The notes beneath the pieces are model-generated. The model did not search any database. It was not told the DNA's origin and was given only the letters and a program-made list of their open reading frames with translations. Source: JALEFZ01 sp039817415 (lineage in GTDB: Bacteria; Bacteroidota; Bacteroidia; J057). From it: a stretch of 64,000 nt of DNA. A program made the position numbers and the translations under genes. The stretch spans positions 203,644 through 267,643 of the forward strand of contig JBCBVV010000003.1 in assembly GCA_039817415.1 (NCBI GenBank). The letters are read 5' to 3'. Positions 7,746 to 16,556 of this stretch are shown in pieces. Position 1 is the stretch's first letter; every line of letters begins with the position of its first letter.

Positions 7746-9152
7746 ATGGCAAAGATTAAGAAGAAGCATTTGCTTCGAATCGGATTTGAGGAAGGGACAG
7801 CTCTTCGTGAGGCAATGGTCGCGATGACACATGAAGCCTACGACAAAAAGGGCCGTGAGGCGAAACTGGAAATCCTACAAGCCTTGCTCCAACGTCCTGA
7901 AAACTTCATCAAGCATAACATCCTAGGCGCTGCTGCCAAGGCATTAGCACCTGAACTTGTGGAGCATGCTCCTGCCCTACCCCAATTGCACGAAAAACCC
8001 ATTCACTTTGAAGTATGGGGACAAGAGGGAATTGAGCACGGAGCCATGAACCAAATGTATACCGCAGCCAAGCTTCCTATCACCCGCGCAGCGGCTTTGA
8101 TGCCTGATGCACACCAAGGATATGGACTTCCCATCGGTGGCGTATTGGCTACAGAAGACAGCGTGATTCCCTATGCAGTAGGGGTGGATATCGGCTGCAG
8201 AATGTGTCTTTCAGTCTACGGATTGAACAAGGAATTTATCGGAAGACATACGCATCAATTGGTCAACCACCTACGAACAGAGACCTTCTTTGGAGCAGGT
8301 ATTGGACCAGACAAGCCTATGGATGATAAAGTCCTTGAAAGAGAAGAGTTCAAGTACATTGAAGTAGCTAAGCGTCTTCATGGAAAGGCATGGAAACAAA
8401 TCGGTTCTTCTGGAGGGGGCAACCACTTCGTGGAATTTGGTTTGGTAGACATCCTTGACCCTGACAACGAATGGGGACTTCCATTGGGTACTTACGTGGG
8501 TTTGCTTTCGCACTCTGGTTCAAGAGGACTTGGGGCAGGAATCGCATCTCACTATACCAAGGTAGCGATGCAACAAACGCGTCTTCCTAAGGTCGCCAAG
8601 CATTTGGCTTGGTTGGATATGGGTTCTGAAGCCGGGATGGAATACTGGGCAGCGATGAACCTGGCAGGAGATTATGCTTCTGCTTGTCATCACCATATCC
8701 ATAAGAGAATCTCTAAAGCGCTGGGTGAAAAGCCCCTATTCATGGTGGAAAACCATCATAACTTTGCGTGGAAAGAGAAACTGGCTGATGGGACAGATGT
8801 AATTGTCCATCGTAAAGGCGCCACACCTGCTGGTAAAGGTGTTTTGGGAATCATCCCTGGATCTATGACTGATCCCGGATTTATCGTGCGCGGAAAGGGC
8901 AAGGCTGAATCAATCAATTCTGCTTCTCATGGAGCTGGACGCTTGATGTCTCGTAGCAAGGCCAAGACCAAGATCACCCGCCACGGCATGAAGGAACTCC
9001 TTCAACAAAAGCGTGTTACGCTAATTGGAGGAGGACCAGATGAGGCACCCATCGCCTACAAGGATATCCGTCAGGTAATGGCCTATCAGGAAGATCTAGT
9101 TGATATCGTCGGAAAATTCTCTCCCAAAGTGGTAAGAATGGCACACGAATAA
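7746..9152 (+). CDS. rtcB: RtcB-family RNA ligase
   Basis: A 468-residue homologue of RtcB, which joins 2',3'-cyclic phosphate or 3'-phosphate RNA ends to 5'-OH ends with GTP and Mn2+. Visible landmarks are P-D-A-H-Q-G-Y-G-L-P-I-G-G-V (about residue 119), V-D-I-G-C-R-M with the metal-binding Cys, G-G-G-N-H-F-V-E, S-H-S-G-S-R-G, N-H-H-N-F-A-W, H-R-K-G-A-T-P-A-G-K-G and S-H-G-A-G-R-L-M-S-R with the His that is guanylylated in characterised RtcB. Start chosen at ATG 7746 (M-A-K-I-K-K-K); an in-frame start at 7725 would add a non-conserved tail. No archease gene is adjacent. Possible roles are tRNA repair or RNA-damage repair. A strong terminator follows. Confidence 0.95.
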   Translation: MAKIKKKHLLRIGFEEGTALREAMVAMTHEAYDKKGREAKLEILQALLQRPENFIKHNILGAAAKALAPELVEHAPALPQLHEKPIHFEVWGQEGIEHGAMNQMYTAAKLPITRAAALMPDAHQGYGLPIGGVLATEDSVIPYAVGVDIGCRMCLSVYGLNKEFIGRHTHQLVNHLRTETFFGAGIGPDKPMDDKVLEREEFKYIEVAKRLHGKAWKQIGSSGGGNHFVEFGLVDILDPDNEWGLPLGTYVGLLSHSGSRGLGAGIASHYTKVAMQQTRLPKVAKHLAWLDMGSEAGMEYWAAMNLAGDYASACHHHIHKRISKALGEKPLFMVENHHNFAWKEKLADGTDVIVHRKGATPAGKGVLGIIPGSMTDPGFIVRGKGKAESINSASHGAGRLMSRSKAKTKITRHGMKELLQQKRVTLIGGGPDEAPIAYKDIRQVMAYQEDLVDIVGKFSPKVVRMAHE

Positions 9153-9179
9153 TTTCATCAACTTTTCTGACCTAAATTA

Positions 9180-9208
9180 GGGACTTCCATTCAGGGAGTC
9201 CCTTTTTT
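9180..9208 (+). terminator. Intrinsic terminator of rtcB
   Basis: A 9-bp stem (GGGACTTCC / GGGAGTCCC, one G-T pair) with a 5-nt loop is followed at once by six T residues, 27 bp after the rtcB stop. Confidence 0.88.
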
Positions 9209-9268
9209 ATTCTCGGTATTCATTTTTTTATTTGACCTTCAGCTAATCCTAGTATTTCCAACCTTATC

Positions 9269-9769
9269 ATGCTAATGCCTGATTATCAATTACAAAAAGT
9301 ACAGCTGTTAGCCCTCATCCATGAAGCCTTCGATCAGGTGATATTAGGAAATGGGGTAAGTCTTCATGAAACGATTGAGATTGATGATTTTGGAAGCCTA
9401 GAGGCGCGCAAAAAAGCAAGAGAACGTGATGAAAAGCGCGATTGGAGAAAGTTGATCCAAGATCCTGAATTAGCAGAAATTTCCGCATTTGGTGGATTGT
9501 CATTCTATGATGATATGGGCCTTAGGTTTCACCTTCCAGCTTATATGTGCCTAGTATTGGATCAAGGGGCAGTTGAAGTGTCAGGAAGCCTTCTTTTTCA
9601 CCTAACCGATATTTCAGATTACAATCGTCAACGATTCGCAATCCTACATGAAGCTCAACGCCAAGCTGTTCGAGCTTTCCTGATTTATGTCCGGAACCAG
9701 CCAAACCGAGCTTTTGAATTTGATTTTCCAGCTATTGATGAGGCCCTGACTACCTACTGGACCGCTTGA
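9269..9769 (+). CDS. DUF6714-like protein
   Basis: A 166-residue soluble protein without signal peptide. The conserved-looking core is L-S-F-Y-D-D-M-G-L-R-F-H-L-P-A-Y-M (about residues 76-92), followed by a short beta segment and R-Q-A-V-R-A-F-L-I-Y-V-R, ending in T-T-Y-W. This order (aspartate-containing turn, R-F/Y-x-L-P-A-Y, then Q-R-x-A-V-x-x-F-L) fits my memory of DUF6714, a family of unknown function common in Bacteroidota and Planctomycetes. It stands alone: a terminator precedes it and the next gene is on the opposite strand. An alternative start is the ATG two codons later. Confidence 0.65.
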   Translation: MLMPDYQLQKVQLLALIHEAFDQVILGNGVSLHETIEIDDFGSLEARKKARERDEKRDWRKLIQDPELAEISAFGGLSFYDDMGLRFHLPAYMCLVLDQGAVEVSGSLLFHLTDISDYNRQRFAILHEAQRQAVRAFLIYVRNQPNRAFEFDFPAIDEALTTYWTA

Positions 9770-9970
9770 TAAGAAACATTACATTTTTCTAGCTTGAAAT
9801 TAAGCTGGTACCTCTATCCCTTAAATAGCTCAAAAAAAGTCAGGCCATTCTCTGATAAAAAGCTCTATCAATTTGAAAGGGAAGAATGGTTACGAGACGT
9901 TACATACATTATTCGAGGTGAATGGGACTTCTCCTATATCTTCAGCTATGACTAGAGTATTCTGGCTACG

Positions 9971-10498
9971 CTAGTCGTTTTGAAGCTGTTCTGTTGTTGC
10001 TTTTTCGGCCTTTTTCAGGCTTTGGTACCTGAATAGTCCAAACACAATAGCCGCCACAAAAAGAGAAATAATCACTGCCATGAATACCTTCAATCGCTTG
10101 TTATCCTCAGGAACTGGGAAAACTGGCGTCTCAATTACCTCTTCGGAAGAGCTTCCAGGATAAGGGGCCTTTTTTTTTAGAATATTCCTGCTTGCAAGGA
10201 TGTCCATGGCCTCTTTCATCTCCTCCTCTAATTCAGGCTCACAAGACAGGTTTTCTATTTGATCCAAAAGAGGATGAAGACTTTCTATGTTGACTCTGTT
10301 CTCTAATCCTTTTGACTCGAAACTGATCAATCCTCCCTGAACCTGCTGAACTATCTTAGAAAATTCAGGCATTTTCATCAGGCTTTGGTTCAACAGAGGT
10401 GTTTGAAGAAAGAGACTTTGAAGATCTTTCAGAGTGGCAGAAATATTACCATCGCTTAGGTGCTGACGCAGTTGCTGGAGGAAGGATTCCTTGTCCAT
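9971..10498 (-). CDS. Tail-anchored protein with EAD11-like N-terminal domain
   Basis: A 175-residue protein. The first 90 residues are helical and resemble effector-associated domain 11: L-S-D-G-N-I-S-A-T-L-K-D-L, a middle helix (E-F-S-K-I-V-Q-Q-V-Q), G-L-I-S-F-E-S, L-E-N-R-V-N and a last helix. A proline-rich linker (P-Y-P-G, T-P-V-F-P-V-P) leads to one membrane segment (about residues 137-157) and a charged tail (L-K-K-A-E-K). Effector-associated domains are adaptor modules, predicted to bring proteases, TIR or STAND ATPase proteins together in bacterial conflict or signalling systems. Here no catalytic domain is attached and none is adjacent. The family call is from pattern memory, not a search. 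It is divergent from the peroxidase gene. Confidence 0.5.
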   Translation of the reverse strand: MDKESFLQQLRQHLSDGNISATLKDLQSLFLQTPLLNQSLMKMPEFSKIVQQVQGGLISFESKGLENRVNIESLHPLLDQIENLSCEPELEEEMKEAMDILASRNILKKKAPYPGSSSEEVIETPVFPVPEDNKRLKVFMAVIISLFVAAIVFGLFRYQSLKKAEKATTEQLQND

Positions 10499-10563
10499 GG
10501 GATAAAATTTGAAGCTGTGTGATGTTCTCTATAGAAAGCTAGATCAAAACTAATGAGATAATC

Positions 10564-10591
10564 TTTTACCACACAAGATATGACGGTAAAA
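10564..10591. promoter_or_regulatory. Inverted repeat in divergent promoter region
   Basis: TTTTACC (10564-10570) and GGTAAAA (10585-10591) form a 7-bp inverted repeat with 14-bp spacing between the divergent tail-anchored gene (start 10498) and the peroxidase gene (start 10707). It could be an operator; nothing else supports it. The rest of this 208-bp gap shows no other feature. Confidence 0.3.
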
Positions 10592-10706
10592 ATATAAAAG
10601 GGATACCCAGAAAGTTTGTTGACTCGAAAAGTGCAGCATTTTCAACACAGAATCCGTCAAACAAAAAGAGTATATTGTTTACTATCACAATCCAAACCAC
10701 TTTACC

Positions 10707-12224
10707 ATGAAAAAGCTATTACTTCCCACTATCCTTGGAATATCAGTTTTGATTTGGGCGGCCATTCCTAGTATACCTACTGCCAAGGGAACTATGAATG
10801 ATACTGAACACGCCATGAGTCAGCTGCTTCCCTTACTTCCTTCCAGCCCCTACAATTACAGTCGTATCAGGATTCCCCAACACATAGGAGGTGACTCGAC
10901 GGGCTTCTTTGAATACAACCCACCCACGAATACGCTTACAGACGAAGGAGCTACCCTAGGGAGAGTTCTGTTCTATGACACAGAGTTATCCATCAATAGT
11001 CAAGTCAGCTGTGCCTCTTGCCACGATGCAGCTTTTGGTTTTTCTGATTCAGCACGCTTTAGTCATGGAATTAATAATCAATTGACAGACAGGAACTCCA
11101 TAGGCTTGGCCAACGCAAGGTTTCAACCCCTTCAAGCCTTCTTTTGGAGTGGTGATGAAGATACTCTTAAGCATCAGGTAAAAACGGCAATTACCTCCAG
11201 CAAAGAAATGGGCATGCACCTTGATACGCTGGTTCAACGCTTGCAAACTATTGGCTATTACCCAGGCTTATTTACAGATGCTTTTGGCGATCCCGCCATT
11301 ACCTCCGATCGAGTCTTTTCAGCCCTTGGGCAGTTTGTAAGATCTTTTATTTCTCGAAATAGTAAGTTTGACATTGCAGCCGAAACCAATTTCCAACAAA
11401 GCGGAACGGAGGCTTTCTTCTTCTTTTTCCCAACCATAGACAGTTTCCCATCTTTTAGTCAATCTGAAAACAGAGGGTATCGTTTGTTCATTCAATCAGG
11501 TTGTATCAACTGCCACGCGACAGGTAATTTCGTTTCTTTATTCCATTCTAATAATGGACTTGATCTGGTCAATACTGACTTAGGCCTAGGAGCCAGTACC
11601 GGTTTGGCGTGGGATGAAGGTAAGTTTAGAGCTCCATCTTTGAGAAACATTGAATTGACGGGTCCTTTCATGCATGATGGAAGATTCAATACCCTAGAAG
11701 AAGTCATAGACCACTACAGTACTGGCATCCAAAACAACCCCAATTTGGCACCCGAACTTATTGACTCAAATACTGGACTGCCTAGGAAGTTTAATTTCAC
11801 CCAAACAGAAAAAGAAGACTTGATAAGTTTCCTCAAAACCTTAACTGACACCTGGTTTCTGGATGATCCCAGATATGAAGATCCTTTTAAAGTTGGGCAG
11901 GTTAGAACCATCCCTGTTTCTCCCATGTCAAGCTTGCTTCCAGATGATACAACCGTTGTTCTCAGCCAGACACCAGTTTTCACAGAATTGGAGGCCATAG
12001 CCTTCCCTAATCCATTTATGGATGAGGTATCAATTGCGTTTCAAAATGAGAAAAAAGAGCCGTATGAAATCCGTTTGCTGAACATCTCGGGTAAGGTTAT
12101 TCAAAGTAAAACTACAAGAAATGACATGGCCAGCTTCTCTAGGAAGGACTTGCCAAAGGGAGTATATATCATACAGGCCAAAGGACCTAGCAAACTTAAA
12201 TCCATCCTGGTCGAAGCCGAATAA
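10707..12224 (+). CDS. Di-haem cytochrome c peroxidase (MauG/CcpA family) with T9SS domain
   Basis: A 505-residue secreted protein. After a signal peptide (about 1-28) come two haem c sites, C-A-S-C-H near residue 103 and C-I-N-C-H near residue 266, in the usual context (G-R-V-L-F-Y-D, F-W-S-G-D, L-R-N-I-E-L-T-G-P-F-M-H-D-G). This family reduces peroxide or performs related two-electron oxidations with electrons from small cytochromes. The last 80 residues form a T9SS type A sorting domain (A-F-P-N-P-F, I-S-G-K-V-I, L-P-K-G-V-Y-I-I-Q), so the enzyme should reach the cell surface or medium. A Phe-rich insert (F-F-F-F-F-P) precedes the second haem. A 12-bp stem terminator follows. Confidence 0.92.
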   Translation: MKKLLLPTILGISVLIWAAIPSIPTAKGTMNDTEHAMSQLLPLLPSSPYNYSRIRIPQHIGGDSTGFFEYNPPTNTLTDEGATLGRVLFYDTELSINSQVSCASCHDAAFGFSDSARFSHGINNQLTDRNSIGLANARFQPLQAFFWSGDEDTLKHQVKTAITSSKEMGMHLDTLVQRLQTIGYYPGLFTDAFGDPAITSDRVFSALGQFVRSFISRNSKFDIAAETNFQQSGTEAFFFFFPTIDSFPSFSQSENRGYRLFIQSGCINCHATGNFVSLFHSNNGLDLVNTDLGLGASTGLAWDEGKFRAPSLRNIELTGPFMHDGRFNTLEEVIDHYSTGIQNNPNLAPELIDSNTGLPRKFNFTQTEKEDLISFLKTLTDTWFLDDPRYEDPFKVGQVRTIPVSPMSSLLPDDTTVVLSQTPVFTELEAIAFPNPFMDEVSIAFQNEKKEPYEIRLLNISGKVIQSKTTRNDMASFSRKDLPKGVYIIQAKGPSKLKSILVEAE

Positions 12225-12261
12225 AGGATGAAATAGAGCGAACACTCGAGCAGTATTTACT

Positions 12262-12299
12262 AGAAAGCAACATGGTCCCCACTATGTTGCTTTCTTTAT
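12262..12299 (+). terminator. Terminator after di-haem peroxidase
   Basis: A perfect 12-bp stem (AGAAAGCAACAT, 12262-12273, with ATGTTGCTTTCT, 12284-12295) with a 10-nt loop and a following TTATT tract. It isolates the peroxidase gene from the next one. Confidence 0.75.
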
Positions 12300-12320
12300 T
12301 ATCTTTCAAAAAAGAAAGAA

Positions 12321-12749
12321 ATGAGATACTTGTTGATTTGCCTCATGGCTCTGCCATTCTATTCCTTCGCACAAGACCTAAAACCTTCAGATGAAGCTGC
12401 TATCAAGGAGGTCATGGAATCCCAACGAACAGGCTGGAATCAGGGAGATATTGATTGCTTCATGGAGGGCTATTGGAACAGCGATGAGTTACTGTTTGTA
12501 GGTAGCAATGGCGTCAACAAGGGCTGGAAAGCAACTATCGAACGATACAAGACTTCCTATCCTGATAAGGCAACCATGGGTGAATTGACTTTTACCTACC
12601 TAAAATTCAGAAAACTAGGCCCAAAATCCGCCTACTTACTGGGAAAGTTCCACCTCAAAAGAGACATGGGTGATGCAGAAGGATACTTTACCCTAGTCCT
12701 CAAAAAAATCAAAGGCCAGTGGTTGATTATTAGCGATCATTCTTCCTAA
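12321..12749 (+). CDS. Secreted SnoaL/DUF4440-like protein
   Basis: A 142-residue protein with a signal peptide ending S-F-A-Q (about 1-18). The mature part has the NTF2-like cone fold pattern of DUF4440: an N-terminal helix with A-A-I-K-E-V-M-E-S-Q, W-N-Q-G-D-I-D-C-F-M-E-G-Y-W, then strands with L-L-F-V-G-S-N-G and a final L-K-K-I-K-G-Q-W-L-I-I-S-D-H-S. Such proteins bind or turn over small hydrophobic ligands, or have no known activity. The stop is 16 bp before the metallo-beta-lactamase start, so the two genes are very likely one transcript. No substrate can be assigned. Confidence 0.85.
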   Translation: MRYLLICLMALPFYSFAQDLKPSDEAAIKEVMESQRTGWNQGDIDCFMEGYWNSDELLFVGSNGVNKGWKATIERYKTSYPDKATMGELTFTYLKFRKLGPKSAYLLGKFHLKRDMGDAEGYFTLVLKKIKGQWLIISDHSS

Positions 12750-12765
12750 TTCAGGCTCAACATCC

Positions 12766-13512
12766 ATGCAAAAAGCCCTTCATATCCTGCTTCTCTGCCT
12801 GTCATGGCTTCCTTCTGTATATGCGCAAGGAGAAAAGATTGAGATAGTTCCTGACCTCTTCCTGATCGAGAAGTCTCCCTCGATCTATGTTCACAAAACT
12901 ATCCAGCGGACCAAAAACTTTGGCACTTTTACTTCGAATGGGATGATTTTTATCCGGAAAGGTTCTTGTGTCATTTTTGATACGCCCCCAAATGACAGCA
13001 TGGCTAATTATCTGTTAGATCACTTGATAGATAGTATGGGACTAATGGTAGAGGTGCTGGTTGTGAACCACTTTCATCCAGACTGCATGGGGGGGATTAG
13101 GTCCTTTCACGATCGAAAGATTCCATCTTGGAGCAATCGCCTAACTCCAGAATTGGCCCGTCGATATAAAATTCCCAAACCCTATCCCAATTTCCTATTT
13201 GAAGGCAAAATGAGTTTTAAGCTCAAGGGAAAAAAGGTAATTCTATACTATCCTGGGCAAGCCCACACCCAAGACAATATTGTGGGTTATATACCCTCAG
13301 AGAAAGCACTATTTGGAGGGTGTATGGTAAAAAGCCTAGGAGCGAACAGAGGCTATACGGGTCATGCCAATACCAACGAGTGGGCCTCTACAGTTTCTAA
13401 GGTAAAAAAGCAATTTCCCAAGGCTAAGATTGTGGTTCCTGGTCATGGGAAAGCAGGAGGGACAGATTTGCTGGATTATACGGTCAACATGTTTAGAAAA
13501 GTCGATCCATAA
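12766..13512 (+). CDS. Subclass B1 metallo-beta-lactamase-like protein
   Basis: A 248-residue periplasmic protein with a signal peptide ending V-Y-A-Q. All B1 zinc ligands are visible: the HxHxD motif His102-Phe-His104-Pro-Asp106, His167 in G-Q-A-H-T, Cys186 in G-G-C-M-V-K (with Lys189 in the place that binds the beta-lactam carboxylate) and His227 in V-P-G-H-G. The N-G-M-I-F and F-D-T-P-P segments also match. B1 enzymes hydrolyse penicillins, cephalosporins and carbapenems, and chromosomal B1 enzymes are known in Flavobacteriia. Activity here is inferred, since some B1-fold proteins have other substrates. It is coupled with the upstream SnoaL-like gene; no mobile element is nearby, so it appears to be a resident gene. 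Confidence 0.88.
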   Translation: MQKALHILLLCLSWLPSVYAQGEKIEIVPDLFLIEKSPSIYVHKTIQRTKNFGTFTSNGMIFIRKGSCVIFDTPPNDSMANYLLDHLIDSMGLMVEVLVVNHFHPDCMGGIRSFHDRKIPSWSNRLTPELARRYKIPKPYPNFLFEGKMSFKLKGKKVILYYPGQAHTQDNIVGYIPSEKALFGGCMVKSLGANRGYTGHANTNEWASTVSKVKKQFPKAKIVVPGHGKAGGTDLLDYTVNMFRKVDP

Positions 13513-13665
13513 AGTAGCCACCCAATCCATATTTCTTTAAAAATCATATTTCCTTCCCTGTATAGTGCAAGAGAAATATCTTTATTTTGTTATTTGTATA
13601 ACGAAAGGATCAGTCATACCCCCCACACTGGTGATTGATCCACCAATTGTACCAGAAAGACTACT

Positions 13666-15531
13666 ATGATGGACAAAAATCACCTTATGAGAAACATGTT
13701 TATGATGGTGATTCTGTTGTTTGTAACAGGATCAGCATATGCACAAATCGAAAGAGTAGAGCCACCCAATTGGTGGGTTGAGATGAATACTTCTACCTTA
13801 CAATTGCTAGTAAAGGGAGCCAATGTAGGTGAGATGGAAGTGTCGGTGGATTATCCCGGAATTGAAATCACAGAAACACACAAGGCAGAAAGCCCCAATT
13901 ACCTATTTGTAGATATTGAAGTTGACCCCAATACTGAAGTGGGCGAATTCGAATTTACCTTTAAGCAAAAAGGAGAAAAGGCAATCAAGTGGCCTTATGA
14001 GATTAAGGGACGTGAAAGAAGAAGCGATGAATTCCAAGGATTCAACTCTTCTGATGTCATTTACCTGATTACGCCTGACCGCTTCGCCAATGGCAACCCC
14101 AATAATGATTCTTTTGACTTTATGCGTCAAAAGGGAGTTGATAGGAAGGCAGGATATGCCAGACATGGAGGAGATATTCGTGGCATCATCAATTCACTGG
14201 ATTATATGAATGAAATGGGTTTTACGGCTCTTTGGTCTAGCCCATTGTTGGAAAATGATATGCCTGCCTGGTCTTACCATGGGTATGCCATTACCAACTT
14301 TTATAAGCCCGATCCACGATTCGGTACCATGGATGAATACATCGAATTGGCCCAGGCAGCCCGTGAGCGCGATATCAAACTGATTTTCGATGGTGTGGTT
14401 AATCACTGTGGAAGACTACACTGGTGGATGGAAGATATGCCCTTTAAGGATTGGGTAAACTACCCAGATTCTGTTGTGTTGACCACACACCGCAGAACAG
14501 TTAATGTAGATCCATATGCTTCTGAAGCAGATAGAAAAATTCACGTGGGAGGATGGTTTGTACCTGATATGCCTGACTTGAACCAGGCGAATCCATATAT
14601 GGCAACCTACCTTATCCAAAACAGCATTTGGTGGATAGAAACCCTTCAACTAGGTGGAATTCGTCAAGATACCTATCCTTATCCTGACAAGGACTTCCTA
14701 ACAGAGTGGACCTGTGCGATCATGAATGAGTATCCTGCCTTTAGCATTGTTGGAGAGGAATGGAGCTACAACCCACTATTGGTGGCTTACTGGCAGCAAG
14801 GCAAACAAAACAAAGACGGATATAAGTCTTGCTTGAAGTCTACCATGGACTTTCCTATGCAACAGAATATTCAAGATGCCTTGACCAAAAAAGAGGAATG
14901 GGGTTCTGGTTTGATTCAGCTTTACGAAGGCTTGGCTAATGACTTTGTCTACGCCAATCCAATGGACATCATGACTTTTGTAGACAACCACGACATGGAT
15001 AGAATCCATACGCAGTTGAAGGAAGATGCCGACCTTACCAAAATGGCCATTGGCTATTTGCTGACCACACGCGGCATTCCTCAAATCTACTACGGAACAG
15101 AAGTGCTTCTACAGAATACAGCAAAACCCGGAGATCATGGTTTGATTCGTACTGACTTCCCAGGTGGCTGGGAAAATGATAAAGTAGATGGATTCAATGA
15201 GATAGGGTTAAAGGAAGAACAAGCGGATATGCAGGAATTCATGAGAAAGCTGTTGAATTATCGCAAAGGAAGCCAAGTTCTTCAGCAAGGAAAAACGATG
15301 CATTTTGCACCAGAGAAGGGGACTTATGTTTACTTCCGATTCATGGATGATAAAAAAGTCATGGTGGTTCTGAATAAGAATACCAAAGAAACTGAGCTTA
15401 AGCTAGGAAGATTTGGCGAGATTCTTCCAGCTGGAAGTAGCGCGACGGACATCATCTCAGGTAAGAAAATGGCCCTAGGATATAGCATGGGCTTGGCACC
15501 AAAATCTGTTACCATCCTGGAGATAGAGTAA
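13666..15531 (+). CDS. Periplasmic alpha-amylase family enzyme (GH13, cyclomaltodextrinase/neopullulanase-like)
   Basis: A 621-residue protein with a signal peptide ending A-Y-A-Q, an N-terminal beta domain (about 30-115, P-P-N-W-W-V-E-M, as in cyclomaltodextrinase N domains), a TIM barrel and a C-terminal beta domain. The four GH13 regions are clear: D-G-V-V-N-H (about 241), G-I-R-Q-D-T (nucleophile Asp near 335), G-E-E-W (acid Glu near 364) and F-V-D-N-H-D (about 438). It should cleave alpha-1,4 glucans or cyclodextrins in the periplasm, as SusA does. No susCD pair is beside it. The start may be 13666 or the Met at 13687. The 5' leader has a near-palindrome (GATCAGTC..GATTGATC, 13608-13640). 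A strong terminator follows. Confidence 0.93.
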   Translation: MMDKNHLMRNMFMMVILLFVTGSAYAQIERVEPPNWWVEMNTSTLQLLVKGANVGEMEVSVDYPGIEITETHKAESPNYLFVDIEVDPNTEVGEFEFTFKQKGEKAIKWPYEIKGRERRSDEFQGFNSSDVIYLITPDRFANGNPNNDSFDFMRQKGVDRKAGYARHGGDIRGIINSLDYMNEMGFTALWSSPLLENDMPAWSYHGYAITNFYKPDPRFGTMDEYIELAQAARERDIKLIFDGVVNHCGRLHWWMEDMPFKDWVNYPDSVVLTTHRRTVNVDPYASEADRKIHVGGWFVPDMPDLNQANPYMATYLIQNSIWWIETLQLGGIRQDTYPYPDKDFLTEWTCAIMNEYPAFSIVGEEWSYNPLLVAYWQQGKQNKDGYKSCLKSTMDFPMQQNIQDALTKKEEWGSGLIQLYEGLANDFVYANPMDIMTFVDNHDMDRIHTQLKEDADLTKMAIGYLLTTRGIPQIYYGTEVLLQNTAKPGDHGLIRTDFPGGWENDKVDGFNEIGLKEEQADMQEFMRKLLNYRKGSQVLQQGKTMHFAPEKGTYVYFRFMDDKKVMVVLNKNTKETELKLGRFGEILPAGSSATDIISGKKMALGYSMGLAPKSVTILEIE

Positions 15532-15550
15532 AACTAAGAATAGTGATAAA

Positions 15551-15586
15551 AAGCCCGATGAATTTTTGCTTCATCGGGCTTTTTTG
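15551..15586. terminator. Terminator after GH13 gene, bidirectional
   Basis: A perfect 12-bp stem (AAGCCCGATGAA / TTCATCGGGCTT) with a 7-nt loop and T-run, 19 bp after the GH13 stop. The A-run on the other side lets it work for the converging gene as well. Confidence 0.9.
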
Positions 15587-15667
15587 TCTCTGCGGATAGG
15601 GAACTACCAAAAACTAAATCCCGCCACCCTTTCAGGCAACGGGATATCACACAGCCACTTCAACTAT

Positions 15668-16546
15668 CTATAAATCAGCGAATATGCCTAGGGAGTAGGA
15701 GGGCGAAGCCAAAATGATCCGTCCCCTAAACGCTCCGGTAATATTTGCTGAAAACCCTACTTTTTTACTTACATAATAGGCTGCTTCTACAGAGGCAGAA
15801 GTAAAAGCCGTATTGTTGGCGAAAATGGAATTGGTATTGACATCTGTGCCAAGGGTTCCATTCTTAAATGACTCTACCCCAAATACTCGTGTAATCATCC
15901 ACAACTTACTATTGGCTAGGTTCACTCCCCATTCGGTTCCAAATCTGAATTCATCTGAGAAGCCATTGTTTCTATTGTTAAAGCCTACATAGGCCGAGAA
16001 GTAAGAGTTATTTTTACCCACCTTAAAGGATTTGGCTGCATCAAAACGGACGATTTGGTTAAACTCTCCATCACCTGTTTGTAGGTTCATGGCCGTTCCA
16101 CCACCGGGATTTCCCAACGGCAGCCCCAACACAAGGGATGCAGAAACTGGAATTTTAGCTCCAGGCTTTGTCAAGGTGTATTTTAAGCCTACATCAGTAT
16201 CTCCAATCGAATTGATTGCTTCACCGGGTACCAAGACCTCTCCCGTAGTAGAAGAGATAAGGTTGTTCATATAAGTCCGACTAACAAAAGGGAAGTAAAG
16301 CGTCCCTGTCAAACGATCCGTAAAACCGTGCTCACCATACAGGAAGGTATTAAAGATACCTACCGTTACATTGGGATCAATTTGCCCATTGTCTGTAAAA
16401 TGCTGGTCAGAAACGATCCACCATTCTCCTAATTTGAGATAAGTCTTGCCTTTGCCTTTTGGCCAAGGGCCACCTGCCATCATCTGAGTGCTCAAGGCCA
16501 AAATGAGGACAGCTAGCGAGAAAATATATTTGATTTGCTTGTTCAT
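15668..16546 (-). CDS. Outer-membrane beta-barrel protein
   Basis: Start set at the Met of M-N-K-Q-I-K-Y (16546), which gives a normal signal peptide and a 10-bp gap from the upstream gene; the longer frame to 16582 would overlap that gene. The 292 residues after this start contain many alternating amphipathic strands (T-Y-L-K-L-G-E-W-W, L-T-G-T-L-Y-F-P-F, D-V-G-L-K-Y-T-L, Y-S-L-G-I-F-A-D-L at the end) typical of a 12-strand-like barrel of the 'MetA-pathway/transporter' type. The residues G-D-T-D-V-G-L-K-Y are common in that group. It probably forms an operon with the BIG2-DM13 lipoprotein gene, but ligand and role are unknown. Confidence 0.75.
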   Translation of the reverse strand: MNKQIKYIFSLAVLILALSTQMMAGGPWPKGKGKTYLKLGEWWIVSDQHFTDNGQIDPNVTVGIFNTFLYGEHGFTDRLTGTLYFPFVSRTYMNNLISSTTGEVLVPGEAINSIGDTDVGLKYTLTKPGAKIPVSASLVLGLPLGNPGGGTAMNLQTGDGEFNQIVRFDAAKSFKVGKNNSYFSAYVGFNNRNNGFSDEFRFGTEWGVNLANSKLWMITRVFGVESFKNGTLGTDVNTNSIFANNTAFTSASVEAAYYVSKKVGFSANITGAFRGRIILASPSYSLGIFADL

Positions 16547-16556
16547 GATTGTGGGT

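Noticed and set aside
12766..13512. Metallo-beta-lactamase as part of a mobile resistance island
   Set aside because: No transposase, integrase, attC-like site or inverted terminal repeat is visible nearby, and codon use looks like that of the neighbours.
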